The notes under the pieces were generated by a model. It was not told where the DNA came from. It ran no database searches and was given only the letters and a program-made list of their open reading frames with translations. The position numbers and the translations under genes were made by a program. A stretch of 41,374 nt of DNA from Akkermansiaceae bacterium. GTDB lineage: Bacteria > Verrucomicrobiota > Verrucomicrobiia > Verrucomicrobiales > Akkermansiaceae. Each line of letters starts with the position of its first letter. The stretch's first letter is position 1. Positions 15,136 through 23,804 of this stretch are shown piece after piece. The DNA lies in assembly GCA_903888515.1 (NCBI GenBank), contig CAISTY010000128.1:1-41374 (forward strand), given 5' to 3'.

Positions 15136-15268
15136 GGGAGGATGAGTGTGGCGGGGTGGATCGTGACCGACGGGGCGGTGATGCTTGCGTTGATTGCATG
15201 GACATTCTGGCGTTTCCGGGCTGCCGGGTCAACGCATCATCGCGCATCCCGCGGAACGGAATCATCTC

Positions 15269-16543
15269 TCAAACACGCACCGTCTTCTCCAGTGCCCGCA
15301 GGCGTTGCAGCAGCGGCGGGTGGGAATAATCGAGCCATACGCGCAGGGCTCCCGGCGTCGGGTGGGAGAGGTGGTCGGCGGTCATCTTTTTCAAGGCGGC
15401 GGCGAGCGGGGCACTGTCGCCGGTGGCGTCGGCGGCGTAGGCGTCGGCCTCGAATTCGTGGCGGCGCGACCAGGCGTTGAGCACCACGCCCAGTAGTTTG
15501 CCAACGGGTTCCAGCAGGATGCTGAAGAGCACCAGCCCGACGTGCGGGGAGATGAGCGGCACGCCGAACGCGTCGAACAGCAGGCGGGCAAAGTGGCCGT
15601 GGGGATCAGTCGCCAGACCTAACAAATAGAAGATCGCGGCGGTTTGCAGGATGCCGGCGGCGAGCCGTTGTTTGATGTGTCCGCGGCGGAAATGGCCGAT
15701 CTCATGGGCGAGCACGCCGAGCAGTTCCGGGGTGCTGCATTTTTCCAGCAGCGTGTCGAAGAGCGCGATTTTCTTTTGTTTGCCGAAGCCGGTGAAGAAC
15801 GCATTGGCCTTGGTCGAGCGCTTCGAGCCGTCCATCACGAAAACCCCGGCCAGCGGAAACCCGCAACGCGCACCGAGCGCTTCGATTTCCTGTTTGAGAT
15901 CGCCATCAGGCATTGGCGTGAACTTGTTGAACAACGGCATGATGAGCGACGGTGCGAGCCAGGCAAGTAACAGTTGGAAGGAGGTCACCACCACCCACGC
16001 CCAGAGCCATGCGTGGCTGACGTTGGCGAAGATCCAGAGCACCGCCGCAGCGAGTGGCAGACCTATCCCCGCGGCTAACAGGATGGCTTTCACGCGGTCC
16101 ATGATGAAGGTGGCGGGGGTGGTTTGGTTGAAGCCGAATTTGCGCTCGATGACGAACGTTTCGTATATCGAAAACGGCAAGCCAACGAGCCAAGTGGCTG
16201 ACATCAATGCTGCTAGAAAAACCAGTCCAGTCGTCACTTCGCCGGTGGCGCGCGCGCGTGTCCATGCGTCCAGCCAACCAAAGCCGCCTGCAAACCAGAA
16301 TACCAGCAGGATGCCGAGCGAGGTGCAGGAATGCACAACGTCGAGGCGGGCGTTCACCCTCAGGTATGCGCGTGCCTGCTCGAGTTTGGGCGCGTCCATC
16401 ACGTCGGCGAGTTCGTCGGGAACGGTCGTGGGGAAGGCTTTCAGGTTGAGCAGAGTGGCTGCGAATTCCAGCTTCCAGAGCACGAATAACGCCACCACAA
16501 TGATCACTGTCATCAAGTTCCAATCGCTCATCGCGCCCATCAT
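15269..16543 (-). CDS. M48 family (Ste24-type) membrane metallopeptidase
   Basis: About 424 residues, matching CAAX-protease-type M48 enzymes. Several membrane helices precede the active site: MTVIIVVALFVLW, LGILLVFWFAGGF, LVFLAALMSATWLVGLPF, ILLAAGIGLPLAAAVLW and WAWVVVTSFQLLLAWLAP. The conserved FVIERKFGFNQTTPATFI block and MDGSKRSTKANAFFTGFGKQKKI come before the zinc motif HEIGH (~280-284). The third ligand is in EFEADAYAAD. Bacterial Ste24 homologues process or degrade membrane proteins; they do not act on prenylated proteins. Three close ATGs (16543, 16540, 16531) are possible starts with no clear ribosome site. The gene diverges from trpE, and the two promoters must share the short gap. 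Confidence 0.93.
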   Translation of the reverse strand: MMGAMSDWNLMTVIIVVALFVLWKLEFAATLLNLKAFPTTVPDELADVMDAPKLEQARAYLRVNARLDVVHSCTSLGILLVFWFAGGFGWLDAWTRARATGEVTTGLVFLAALMSATWLVGLPFSIYETFVIERKFGFNQTTPATFIMDRVKAILLAAGIGLPLAAAVLWIFANVSHAWLWAWVVVTSFQLLLAWLAPSLIMPLFNKFTPMPDGDLKQEIEALGARCGFPLAGVFVMDGSKRSTKANAFFTGFGKQKKIALFDTLLEKCSTPELLGVLAHEIGHFRRGHIKQRLAAGILQTAAIFYLLGLATDPHGHFARLLFDAFGVPLISPHVGLVLFSILLEPVGKLLGVVLNAWSRRHEFEADAYAADATGDSAPLAAALKKMTADHLSHPTPGALRVWLDYSHPPLLQRLRALEKTVRV

Positions 16544-16638
16544 GCACGGTTGCGGCCATGCGGCAAGTGCCACGCGGTGCTATTAACGTCGATTCCCGGG
16601 TTCCGCGCTCCGGGCTTGCCCTGCGCGGATTCCCGGGC

Positions 16639-18153
16639 ATGCTGGGCGGCGTTGTGAGTTCCATTCCGGTCGAACCATCATGGGAAGTTTTCGTCGAACT
16701 GGCGAAACGGGGCAATGTCGTGCCCGTTTACACCCAGCTTGCCGCCGACTTCGAAACTCCGCTTTCCGCCTACCTCAAACTGCGGAATCATTGTCCCTCG
16801 TTTCTGCTGGAAAGTGCGGAGAGCACGGACAAGGGCGGACGATGGTCGATTCTCGGCTGTGGCCCGCGCATGGTGTTCGAAGCCCGCGACCGCGAAATTA
16901 CCATCCGTGAGGGCTCGCAAATCCGCACCTTCACCGCCGGAATCGATGTGTTAGCCGCGCTGGAAAAGGAAATGTCCATCTACCAGCCGGCCACCCACGG
17001 CGGCTTGCCGATTTTTTCCGGCGGCATGGTCGGCTATCTTGCCTATGACGCGGTACGCCAGTTCGAGCCGACTTTGGGGCCGTCACCTCCAGATCCGTTA
17101 GGGATTCCGGATGCCATGTTCGTGTTGGCCGACACCTTGTTGGTTTTCGACCATCGGCTGCGGCGGCTGCAGGTGGTGGCGAATGCCTTCATGGACGATT
17201 TTCCAGCGCCCGAAGACGCCTATGCCAAGGCTCGCGAAAAAATCGCCGCGATGGTGGAAATCCTCAACCGGCCGCTGCATGTTCCGGCGCTCAACGGGCT
17301 GGTGCGCGTCGAAGCGGTCGATGCCCGGTGCAACACGACGCAGGAGGAATATGAGGGCATGGTTCGCGCCGGCAAGGAGTTCATCGCCGCCGGTGACATA
17401 TTCCAGTTTGTCCCCAGCCAGCGGTTTGAAACGGACTTCAACCTGCCGGCGGTGGATCTCTATCGGGCGCTGCGCCTGGTGAATCCCTCGCCTTATATGT
17501 TCATCCTGGAACTCGGCGATTTCGCGCTGGTCGGCAGTTCACCCGAAGTCCATGTGCGCTCGATCCACGGACGCATCGACATCCGGCCGATCGCCGGTAC
17601 CCGCTGGAGGGGTAACACCCCGGAGGAGGATGACGCCCTCGCCGCCGACTTGTTAGACGACCGGAAGGAACGCGCCGAGCACCTGATGCTGGTGGATTTG
17701 GCGCGCAACGATGTCGGCCGCATCGCCAAACACGGTACGGTGAAAGTGGATGATTTCATGAGCGTGGAGCGTTACAGCCACGTAATGCACATCGTATCCA
17801 ACGTGACCGGAGAACTGGATCCCTCGCACAGCGCCTATGACGTGTTGCGCGCCACCTTTCCGGCGGGCACCGTGAGTGGCGCGCCGAAAATCCGTGCCAT
17901 GCAAATCATCAATGCATTGGAAATCCACAAACGCTGCGCCTACGCCGGCGCCGTCGGGTATTTCGGCTTCGACGGCTCGCACGATTCCTGTATCACGCTG
18001 CGCACCTGTCTGCTCAAGGACGGCAAAGCCTTTGTCCAGGCCGGTGCCGGTGTGGTCGCCGATTCCGATCCCACCTACGAATACAACGAAACCGTCAACA
18101 AGGCGAAAGGCATGCTGCGAGCCATCGCACTGGCCAGAACACTGGCAGACTGA
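16639..18153 (+). CDS. trpE: Anthranilate synthase component I
   Basis: About 504 residues. It converts chorismate to anthranilate, using ammonia delivered by the glutaminase subunit, in the first step of tryptophan synthesis. Motifs: FLLES at 55-59, part of the tryptophan feedback site; [70 protein letters not shown]; and [15 protein letters not shown], all standard chorismate-binding blocks. Start is uncertain: ATG 16639 or GTG 16654 fits the family N-terminus; an upstream ATG at 16558 would add an unconserved Arg-rich stretch. The matching glutaminase gene follows after 58 bases. All three TTA leucine codons I noticed here are followed by G. Confidence 0.95.
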   Translation: MLGGVVSSIPVEPSWEVFVELAKRGNVVPVYTQLAADFETPLSAYLKLRNHCPSFLLESAESTDKGGRWSILGCGPRMVFEARDREITIREGSQIRTFTAGIDVLAALEKEMSIYQPATHGGLPIFSGGMVGYLAYDAVRQFEPTLGPSPPDPLGIPDAMFVLADTLLVFDHRLRRLQVVANAFMDDFPAPEDAYAKAREKIAAMVEILNRPLHVPALNGLVRVEAVDARCNTTQEEYEGMVRAGKEFIAAGDIFQFVPSQRFETDFNLPAVDLYRALRLVNPSPYMFILELGDFALVGSSPEVHVRSIHGRIDIRPIAGTRWRGNTPEEDDALAADLLDDRKERAEHLMLVDLARNDVGRIAKHGTVKVDDFMSVERYSHVMHIVSNVTGELDPSHSAYDVLRATFPAGTVSGAPKIRAMQIINALEIHKRCAYAGAVGYFGFDGSHDSCITLRTCLLKDGKAFVQAGAGVVADSDPTYEYNETVNKAKGMLRAIALARTLAD

Positions 18154-18211
18154 TTCCCAATCTCAAATCTCCAATCTCAAATCTCAAATTTCAAATCTCC
18201 AATCCAAAGAG
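18154..18211. repeat. AATCTCAAATCTCC repeat between trpE and trpG
   Basis: The whole gap consists of short direct repeats of AATCTCAAATCTCC with variants, resembling the CAATCC/CTATCC microsatellites of the accessory region. It contains no obvious terminator, so trpE and trpG may still be cotranscribed. Confidence 0.75.
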
Positions 18212-18775
18212 ATGCTCCTCATCATCGACAACTACGATTCCTTCACCTACAACCTCGTGCAATACTTTGGCGAACTCGGGGCGGAGATGAGGATTTTCCG
18301 CAACGACGTGATCACCGTGGACGAGATCAAGGCGCTCAAACCCGCGCGCATTTGCATATCTCCAGGCCCCTGCACGCCTAACGAAGCGGGCATCTCCTGC
18401 GCCCTCATCCGTGAACTCGGCCCGCACATCCCGATCCTCGGCGTCTGCCTCGGTCACCAGGCGATCGGCCAGGTTTACGGCGGCGACGTCGTCCGTGCCG
18501 AGCGTCTGATGCACGGCAAAACCTCGCCGATCCATCACTCGGGCAAAGGTCTGTTTGTCGGCATGTCGAATCCTTTCGAGGCGACGCGCTATCATTCGCT
18601 CATTGTGAAGCGCGAGACGTTGCCGGATTGTCTCGAAATCACCGCTTGGACCGAAGAGGGTGAAATCATGGGGCTGATGCACAATCAACACCCGGTCCAT
18701 GGCGTGCAGTTCCACCCGGAATCGATCCTCACACTGGAAGGCAAGCATCTGTTGGAAAACTTTTTGAACCTGTGA
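18212..18775 (+). CDS. trpG: Anthranilate/aminodeoxychorismate synthase glutaminase subunit
   Basis: A 187-residue class I glutamine amidotransferase, standard length. It opens [23 protein letters not shown], the TrpG/PabA signature, and carries [11 protein letters not shown] (oxyanion region), the nucleophile in [13 protein letters not shown], and the His-Glu pair in [11 protein letters not shown]. It releases ammonia from glutamine for TrpE; in many bacteria the same subunit also serves PabB in folate synthesis, and no pabB is seen here. The ATG is preceded by AAAGAG. An in-frame extension upstream runs through the intergenic repeat and is rejected because the family starts at MLLIIDN. Confidence 0.95.
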   Translation: MLLIIDNYDSFTYNLVQYFGELGAEMRIFRNDVITVDEIKALKPARICISPGPCTPNEAGISCALIRELGPHIPILGVCLGHQAIGQVYGGDVVRAERLMHGKTSPIHHSGKGLFVGMSNPFEATRYHSLIVKRETLPDCLEITAWTEEGEIMGLMHNQHPVHGVQFHPESILTLEGKHLLENFLNL

Positions 18776-18799
18776 CAACCATCCGTTAGAATTGACAGG

Positions 18800-19147
18800 A
18801 TGAAAGAAGAGCCCGCAGTCCTGAATCCCGTGCGGTTCATCAAAATGGCGCGTGGGGATACTGCGGGATTGATCGCCATCGCAGGCGATTATTTCATTGA
18901 AACGCGCCGCTTGATACCCGCCTGGATGGCGCTGTTGGAGGCGGGGGATTTCGGGCGATTGCGGGAGGATCTGCATCGCTGCAAAGGAGGCGCCGCCATT
19001 TTCGGCTTGGATCGACTCACGGCGATGATCATTGACCATGAAAGGCCAATGGCAATTGAAACCCATGGCTTCGACGTTGCCGCATTCGAATCCGAGTTGC
19101 GCGCGGCTGAGTGTGCGGTGACCCGAATGATGGAACCCGTTGCATGA
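18800..19147 (+). CDS. Orphan HPt (histidine phosphotransfer) domain protein
   Basis: A 115-residue protein that is essentially one HPt domain. The motif DLHRCKGGAAIFGLDRL has the phosphorylatable histidine at residue 59 and the conserved lysine (62) and glycine after it. Before it lie the usual helices (TAGLIAIAGDYFIETRRLIPAWMALLEAGDFGRLRED). It would relay phosphate between a hybrid histidine kinase and a response regulator; neither is in the window. It starts 24 bases after trpG and overlaps the next gene (ATGA-type overlap at 19144-19147), so those two are coupled. Its position in a tryptophan operon is probably fortuitous. Confidence 0.78.
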   Translation: MKEEPAVLNPVRFIKMARGDTAGLIAIAGDYFIETRRLIPAWMALLEAGDFGRLREDLHRCKGGAAIFGLDRLTAMIIDHERPMAIETHGFDVAAFESELRAAECAVTRMMEPVA

Positions 19148-19632
19148 TGGCCGCACCCGTGCAATCACCGGATATGGAACTGCGCTTCACCCGCTCACGA
19201 CAGGCCGTCATGTTCTGGATTGTCAGCGCGGTCTTCGCCACGGTCGCCATCACGCTGGGCGCAACCTCTTTCTATCGGGACAGCAACCCCCAACTGCCCC
19301 ACCCGGCATGGATGCTCGTGCCGCTGGCGCTGGCGGTCATGGCCGCGCGGTTGGCGGTGCGCTTGACGCGTCACGCCTATCTGATTCTAACACCGCTCGG
19401 TATAGAGATATTCCCGTTTTTCCGTCCCGCAGCGGAAATGCGCCTGGTCGTCTGGCAGGAAGTGGCCGCCGCCGAGGTGAACACGCGGACAACTGTGTTG
19501 ACCCTCCACCACGACGCGGCAAAAACCTCGGGCATTCATTTGTCGCTCAAGCCGATCCGCGCGGACCGGCGGCGGCTGTTAGCCGGGGCGGTCATCGGGC
19601 GGGTCGGGGGCGGCTCAATGCGCGACACGTGA
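19144..19632 (+). CDS. Small membrane protein, PH-like domain possible
   Basis: A 162-residue protein coupled to the HPt gene by overlap. Two membrane helices are likely: AVMFWIVSAVFATVAITLG and WMLVPLALAVMAARLAV. After them a strand-rich cytoplasmic part (YLILTPLGIEIFPFFRP, MRLVVWQEVAAAEV, TVLTLHHD, IHLSLKPI) resembles the small PH-like domains of bacterial membrane proteins that follow two helices, though no diagnostic motif is present. The tail is Arg/Gly-rich. The second ATG (19147) is an equally good start. Function unknown; coupling with HPt suggests a signalling link. Confidence 0.65.
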   Translation: MMAAPVQSPDMELRFTRSRQAVMFWIVSAVFATVAITLGATSFYRDSNPQLPHPAWMLVPLALAVMAARLAVRLTRHAYLILTPLGIEIFPFFRPAAEMRLVVWQEVAAAEVNTRTTVLTLHHDAAKTSGIHLSLKPIRADRRRLLAGAVIGRVGGGSMRDT

Positions 19633-19749
19633 ATGTGAATGGAAGGCTGTCCCGGATATCAGGATTCGCTCTGCCGTATTGAGCCCATGGAAGCATTGTC
19701 GCGGCTCGACGACAGGCTCGCGAATTAGGCCATTGACCTGCGGGATGGA

Positions 19750-21333
19750 GTGAAGTTCCAATGGGGCATGGTTACGCAAACGCATGGGATGATGTTAGGG
19801 CGGATCACCGCAGCGGCGTGGTTCATGGGGGGCGCGGCAGCGCTGCCGGTACCGTCGCAGGCCCAGAATCTGCTGGAGGGCAAAGCGGTGCAGGTGACCC
19901 TTGAAAAATCCCCCGCCGCCAAGGATTGGGCCGCTTCGGTTAGTTTTGAGAAAGCGGCCCGCTACGAATTGCGCCTGCGGGTGGAATTCGAGATCAAGGC
20001 GATGCCCGCCACCCCGGTGCTCACCCTGAGGAAACCGCCGGATATGGGCGGCTTCACCTTGAACGGTCAAGCACTCATCGGACCGCCCAAAGACATGTTC
20101 TATCCGGAATTGGAAGGCATTCCGACCGCAGCGCTCAAGCCCGGCAGGAATGTGTTAGAGGCCGCGTATGCGGTCAACGTCCGCCTACAGGACGGCAAGT
20201 TGAACCCTGCGACCACCGGCGATATCCGGCTCGATCTGCAGCCCGGCGACGTGCGAAAATTCGAAATCCGCACCGGCCCGGTCCTCGGTGCCGCCGGCAC
20301 CGATTATTTCACGGTCGGCTGCCGCACCCGCATGCCGGCCACGGTCACCTTGCTGTGTGACGGTCGCACATGGACGAGCAAGCCGGGAGTGATCCACCTG
20401 TTGCGGGCCGACGGCTTGAAGGCCGGGCGTGAATATGAATACAAGTTGCTGGCCGAATTGGCGGGCGGCAAGGCCACCGCGGCGTCGCTGCCCTACAAAG
20501 TGAAAACATTGCCGGACAAAGGACCGGTGACATTCGTGGCCTTGGGGGATGCCCGCAACAATCCGAAGATCTGGGGCCGTATCGTCGCCGAGGCGATCAC
20601 CTTCCAACCGGCGTTTGTGATGCACACCGGCGATATCATCGGCAATGGCAACGATTACGAGGCATGGGACCGCGAGTTCTCCAAACCGGCGGAAAAATTC
20701 CTCGCCACCATCCCGTGCTTCTATACCTTCGGCAACCATGAGAACAATGTGCAGATGATCTATCAGATGTTTGGTTTTCCAGAACAAGGGCGTGGCAACT
20801 ACAATCAGGTCATCGGTCCGGTCCAGTTGTTTGCCATGAACCGGTTTGAAAACTGGGGCAAGGGGTCGCCAGCCATGGTGGCCATGGAAAATAAACTCGC
20901 CGCCAGCAAGAGCCCGTTTGTTTTTGCCTTCACGCATCCACCCGCATGGTCCTCGGGCAGTCATGGCAATGACAAACTCGGCCAGGAAATCCATTTCCCG
21001 ATTTTTAACAAGTATGGGGTGACCGCCCTGCTTGCCGGGCACGACCATTGTTACGAACGCTCGGAACCCGGCGGCACCACCATGCTGATCACCGGCGGCG
21101 GCGGCGCCGGCCTCTACAGCCAGGATCATCTCAAGGATAACCCGCACTCGAAAATCTATCGGTCGGAATACAATTTCCTCGTCTTTCGCGCCGATGACCG
21201 GAAATGCGAAATGAAGGCTTATACCTATGGCGGAGTGAAGACACCCGACAACGAACGCAAACTCGAAATGGTCGATAGCCGCGTCTGGGAACCCCGTACC
21301 CAGGCGGACGGCAAAGGCAACAAACGACCGTGA
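19750..21333 (+). CDS. Secreted calcineurin-like/purple-acid-phosphatase-like phosphoesterase
   Basis: About 527 residues. An N-terminal signal sequence (MMLGRITAAAWFMGGAAALP...SQAQ) is followed by a beta-sandwich-like region (~40-240) and a metallophosphoesterase domain. Metal-binding blocks in order: LGDARNN, HTGDIIGNGNDYE, TFGNHENN, FTHPPAW, and AGHDHCYERSEPGG. The GNHE block and the GHDHCYER block are typical of purple acid phosphatase-like enzymes with a fibronectin-type front domain. It should hydrolyse phosphomonoesters outside the cytoplasm. Start is ambiguous between GTG 19750, ATG 19768 and ATG 19789; the last gives the best signal peptide. The gene converges on another metallophosphoesterase only 14 bases away. 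Confidence 0.9.
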   Translation: MKFQWGMVTQTHGMMLGRITAAAWFMGGAAALPVPSQAQNLLEGKAVQVTLEKSPAAKDWAASVSFEKAARYELRLRVEFEIKAMPATPVLTLRKPPDMGGFTLNGQALIGPPKDMFYPELEGIPTAALKPGRNVLEAAYAVNVRLQDGKLNPATTGDIRLDLQPGDVRKFEIRTGPVLGAAGTDYFTVGCRTRMPATVTLLCDGRTWTSKPGVIHLLRADGLKAGREYEYKLLAELAGGKATAASLPYKVKTLPDKGPVTFVALGDARNNPKIWGRIVAEAITFQPAFVMHTGDIIGNGNDYEAWDREFSKPAEKFLATIPCFYTFGNHENNVQMIYQMFGFPEQGRGNYNQVIGPVQLFAMNRFENWGKGSPAMVAMENKLAASKSPFVFAFTHPPAWSSGSHGNDKLGQEIHFPIFNKYGVTALLAGHDHCYERSEPGGTTMLITGGGGAGLYSQDHLKDNPHSKIYRSEYNFLVFRADDRKCEMKAYTYGGVKTPDNERKLEMVDSRVWEPRTQADGKGNKRP

Positions 21334-21335
21334 TG

Positions 21336-21352
21336 CCTAACAATAAGTTAGG
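21336..21352. terminator. Short palindrome between convergent genes
   Basis: CCTAAC and GTTAGG flank AATAA, forming a symmetric 17-bp palindrome in the 14-base gap between two convergent phosphoesterase genes. The minus gene's stop codon lies inside it. The stem is only six pairs without a T run, so a strong terminator is unlikely; the arms are the GTTAG motif that recurs through this window. Confidence 0.4.
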
Positions 21353-22358
21353 AATGGGGCGGGGTGGGCGTTGGCACCACAGGCGGTGCCACGGGTGGGG
21401 CCACAGGCGGTGCCACAGGTTGCGCGGCCGCCGGGTCGCCCGGCAGGAAACGCACGTCCTTGAAGTCGATCTTGCCGCTGCGGCCGCCGTCTAACTCCTT
21501 ATTGAGTGTTGGCGAGTAGGAACGACTGGAAATGGTTCCCGCGGCCGGATCAATCGTGATGATGGCGAAGTAGCTGTTGAAGTCGGGGTCCACGTCGTTC
21601 TGCCAGTCGAAGAGCATTTCGCAAACGGTGTTGCCTTTGTCGCCATCGGCGCGCGCGTGGACGGTCGAGAGATGTCCGCAAAACACCATCGACATGTTAG
21701 GATTGCAGCGGACGAGTTGTTCCCAGAGGATCTTGCCGGCCACATCGCGTTCGGTATGGGTCAGGTAGCTGTGGGTGAGCAATATGATCTGGTGGCCGGG
21801 GTGCTTGCCGACCACCTCATTGCCCCACGCGATTTCCTCTTTCGATGGCATGAAGTTCAGGCTCAAAATCAGCCATTTTTTTTCACCGGCATCGAAGGTG
21901 TGATAGCTGTTATCGTTGCGGCCTTCGGGAAAGCTGCCGCCGAATCCGGGCATTTTTTGGAAGCGTGCGACCGGGAAAAACCGGTTGAACATGACGGTGC
22001 TCCTGCGCGGTTGGATGCGGTCGTAGTCGTGATTGCCCACAGCCATGATGTAAGGAACCTTGCCATCCAACGTCTTCATCGCGGCATCGATGTTCTGCCA
22101 CTCGGTTTCGCTGCCGCCATTTTGCACCGAATCCCCCACCTCCAGTACGTAGCGGATGTTCTCCTTGTCGCGGTTGGCCACAATCCATTCGGTCATTCTT
22201 TTCGTCACTTCCGGCCATTTCAGGCTCGCCCACTGAACGTCGGGAATCACGATGATGCGGAACGGCTCGGCAACGGCGGGCAACCCGCCGGCGAGCAGCG
22301 CAATGACAATGGCCGCCGGGCGAAACCAGACGCGCATGAGTGAGGTGGTGCGATGCAT
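21348..22358 (-). CDS. Secreted metallophosphoesterase
   Basis: About 336 residues. A signal peptide (WFRPAAIVIALLAGGLPAVAEP) leads to a calcineurin-like fold with all metal blocks: IPDVQWAS, EVGDSVQNGG, AVGNHDYDR, LLTHSYLTH, and FCGHLSTVH. It is a smaller, different branch from the neighbouring plus-strand enzyme, lacking the front sandwich domain. The C-terminus is an unusual Pro/Val repeat (PVAPPVAPPVAPPVVPTPTP), probably a flexible linker or wall-spanning tail. Starts at 22358 (MHRTTS) or 22337 (MRVWFRP) both give good signals. Two converging secreted phosphatases suggest phosphate scavenging. Confidence 0.88.
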   Translation of the reverse strand: MHRTTSLMRVWFRPAAIVIALLAGGLPAVAEPFRIIVIPDVQWASLKWPEVTKRMTEWIVANRDKENIRYVLEVGDSVQNGGSETEWQNIDAAMKTLDGKVPYIMAVGNHDYDRIQPRRSTVMFNRFFPVARFQKMPGFGGSFPEGRNDNSYHTFDAGEKKWLILSLNFMPSKEEIAWGNEVVGKHPGHQIILLTHSYLTHTERDVAGKILWEQLVRCNPNMSMVFCGHLSTVHARADGDKGNTVCEMLFDWQNDVDPDFNSYFAIITIDPAAGTISSRSYSPTLNKELDGGRSGKIDFKDVRFLPGDPAAAQPVAPPVAPPVAPPVVPTPTPPHS

Positions 22359-22496
22359 GTGCATAAAAAACCAACAATCCACGCTGCGCGCAACCGCCAA
22401 TTGCGAACGCCCATCGCGTGTGGGCGTGAGCGCGCACCATCAAACCAAGCGCTCTGGCAGGAACGCTTTTCAGTATTTCACCTTCGCAATTCCGGC

Positions 22497-23318
22497 TCAA
22501 CGCGGCGGCACGGCGAAGGGCTGGGCGGTGATGCGGCGGTTGACTTCGTCGGGCATACAAGTCCATGGGTTGACGCCCTTTTGGGTGAACACGGCCAGCC
22601 CGATTACCCCGACGTTGCGGGTGTCGCCGTGACGGAGGTTGGCATAGGAGTTGGCCACACTGGAGAACTTGAACGCGGCCACGCTGCTATGACTGGTGCG
22701 GAAGCCATCGATGTCGAGGGTCTTACCCGCAGCGATCAGATAGCCGCGCTTGCCATAAGAGGCGGCGGTGCCGTCCATCACATCAAGGCCGTCCACACTG
22801 GCCACCACTTCCAAGGTGCTGCGCGAACGGTTCTTGATCTGAATCGAATACATGCTGTCGGCGGTGCCCTCCACCAACCTGCGGCCACCACCCCATTCCT
22901 TGTAGGCGGTGAGCAGGCCCTTGCGACCCTTGATCCCCCACTCGACCAGGCCGCCAGCAGTGCTCTGCATGCCACCGACCCTCTCGGGTGCCTGCGCCAT
23001 CGCTCTGATCCCTTCCGGGTTGTTGTAATAAATCGCATCCATCCCGGCCGGCTTGGAGGATGCTCTAACAAATGACTGGCCGTATACGGGAGAACTTTTC
23101 TCATGCCCCCAACCGGTGGCCAGACCCGGCCGCTCCGCAGGGGTGTTTAGTATGCCATCAATACTGTTGCGGGAAATTGCGGAATCTCCCGAGCGCATGC
23201 CGCTGGTGGCTTCCGGGACTGCGGCCCGATGTGCCTCGCTTGGCATCTGTGGGCTGCATGAATAAAGTCCGCCAATTGCCAGAATGCCCGCCAATGCATC
23301 AATGAGGTTGCGTTTCAT
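22497..23318 (-). CDS. Putative lipoprotein divergent from a BlaI-type repressor
   Basis: A 273-residue protein of unknown family. From ATG 23318 it starts MKRNLIDALAGILAIGGLYS and Cys21, a lipoprotein-type signal. The mature part has a strand-rich C-terminal half (DSMYSIQIKNRSRSTLEVVASVDGLDVMDG, then YLIAAGKTLDIDGFR) resembling proteins that sense or bind through a beta-sandwich. No catalytic motif. It diverges from the BlaI-like gene, and the 104-base gap carries repeated candidate operator sites, so it is probably a target of that repressor. A longer in-frame extension upstream overlaps the repressor gene and is rejected. Confidence 0.7.
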   Translation of the reverse strand: MKRNLIDALAGILAIGGLYSCSPQMPSEAHRAAVPEATSGMRSGDSAISRNSIDGILNTPAERPGLATGWGHEKSSPVYGQSFVRASSKPAGMDAIYYNNPEGIRAMAQAPERVGGMQSTAGGLVEWGIKGRKGLLTAYKEWGGGRRLVEGTADSMYSIQIKNRSRSTLEVVASVDGLDVMDGTAASYGKRGYLIAAGKTLDIDGFRTSHSSVAAFKFSSVANSYANLRHGDTRNVGVIGLAVFTQKGVNPWTCMPDEVNRRITAQPFAVPPR

Positions 23319-23320
23319 AG

Positions 23321-23386
23321 TGCTGGAAAAACAGCATTTTGGGACGCCTGCGTCAAGCGTCAAATGCGAAAAAAACAGCATTTCGG
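23321..23386. promoter_or_regulatory. Candidate BlaI-type operator repeats
   Basis: GAAAAACAGCATTTT (23326-23340) and AAAAACAGCATTTCGG (23371-23386) are direct repeats 45 bases apart in the gap between the divergent lipoprotein and repressor genes. Each half can also be read as a dyad: TGCTG...CAGCA at 23321-23336 and AAATGC...GCATTT at 23362-23383. BlaI/MecI repressors bind dyads of this size, so these are plausible operators controlling both directions. Confidence 0.5.
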
Positions 23387-23422
23387 TTGATTTTTTTTCA
23401 GAGCCAGGTAAAATTGCCGCCG

Positions 23423-23794
23423 ATGAAGCGTTTTGAACAAGATCAACTATCGCGGCGGGAGCGGCAGGTGATGGACATTTTGTTCCGGGTGGGGCAGGCG
23501 ACGGCGCAAGACGTGCTGGACGCATTGCCGGATCCGCCGGGTTATTCGGCGGTGCGGGCCTTGCTGGCAACCTTGGAGGAAAAGGGCCTGGTGCATCACG
23601 CGAAGGACTCGCGACGCTATGTTTATACGGTCGCGGTGCCGGAGAAGCGGGCCAAGCGGACCGCGCTCAAGCAACTTTTGGCGACGTTTTTCGAGGGCAG
23701 GCCGGAGAAGTTGGTGGCCTCGTTGCTCGATCCGCAGGATCAGCACTTGAGCCATGAGGAGATCGATAAAATTCGCAGGCTGATAGAACCATGA
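23423..23794 (+). CDS. BlaI/MecI/CopY family transcriptional repressor
   Basis: A 123-residue winged-helix repressor of standard size. LSRRERQVMDILFRVGQATAQDVLDALPDPPGYSAVRALLATLEEKGLVHH is the DNA-binding domain, with the family's typical ARALLATLEEKGLV recognition and wing region; HAKDSRRYVYTVAVPE follows. The C-terminal helices LKQLLATFFEGRPEKLVASLL form the dimer, and cleavage by a partner M56 peptidase normally occurs there. The M56 gene begins 10 bases downstream. A divergent lipoprotein gene shares its promoter region. Confidence 0.92.
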   Translation: MKRFEQDQLSRRERQVMDILFRVGQATAQDVLDALPDPPGYSAVRALLATLEEKGLVHHAKDSRRYVYTVAVPEKRAKRTALKQLLATFFEGRPEKLVASLLDPQDQHLSHEEIDKIRRLIEP

Positions 23795-23804
23795 CCGGAA
23801 ACCG

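Noticed and set aside
18191-19168. A 325-residue minus-strand open frame across trpG and the HPt gene.
   Set aside because: It is antisense to two well-supported genes and has no family-like motif.
20185-21147. A 320-residue minus-strand open frame opposite the phosphoesterase gene.
   Set aside because: The plus frame contains the full set of metal-binding motifs. The minus frame has no recognisable motif and follows high GC at third positions of the real gene.
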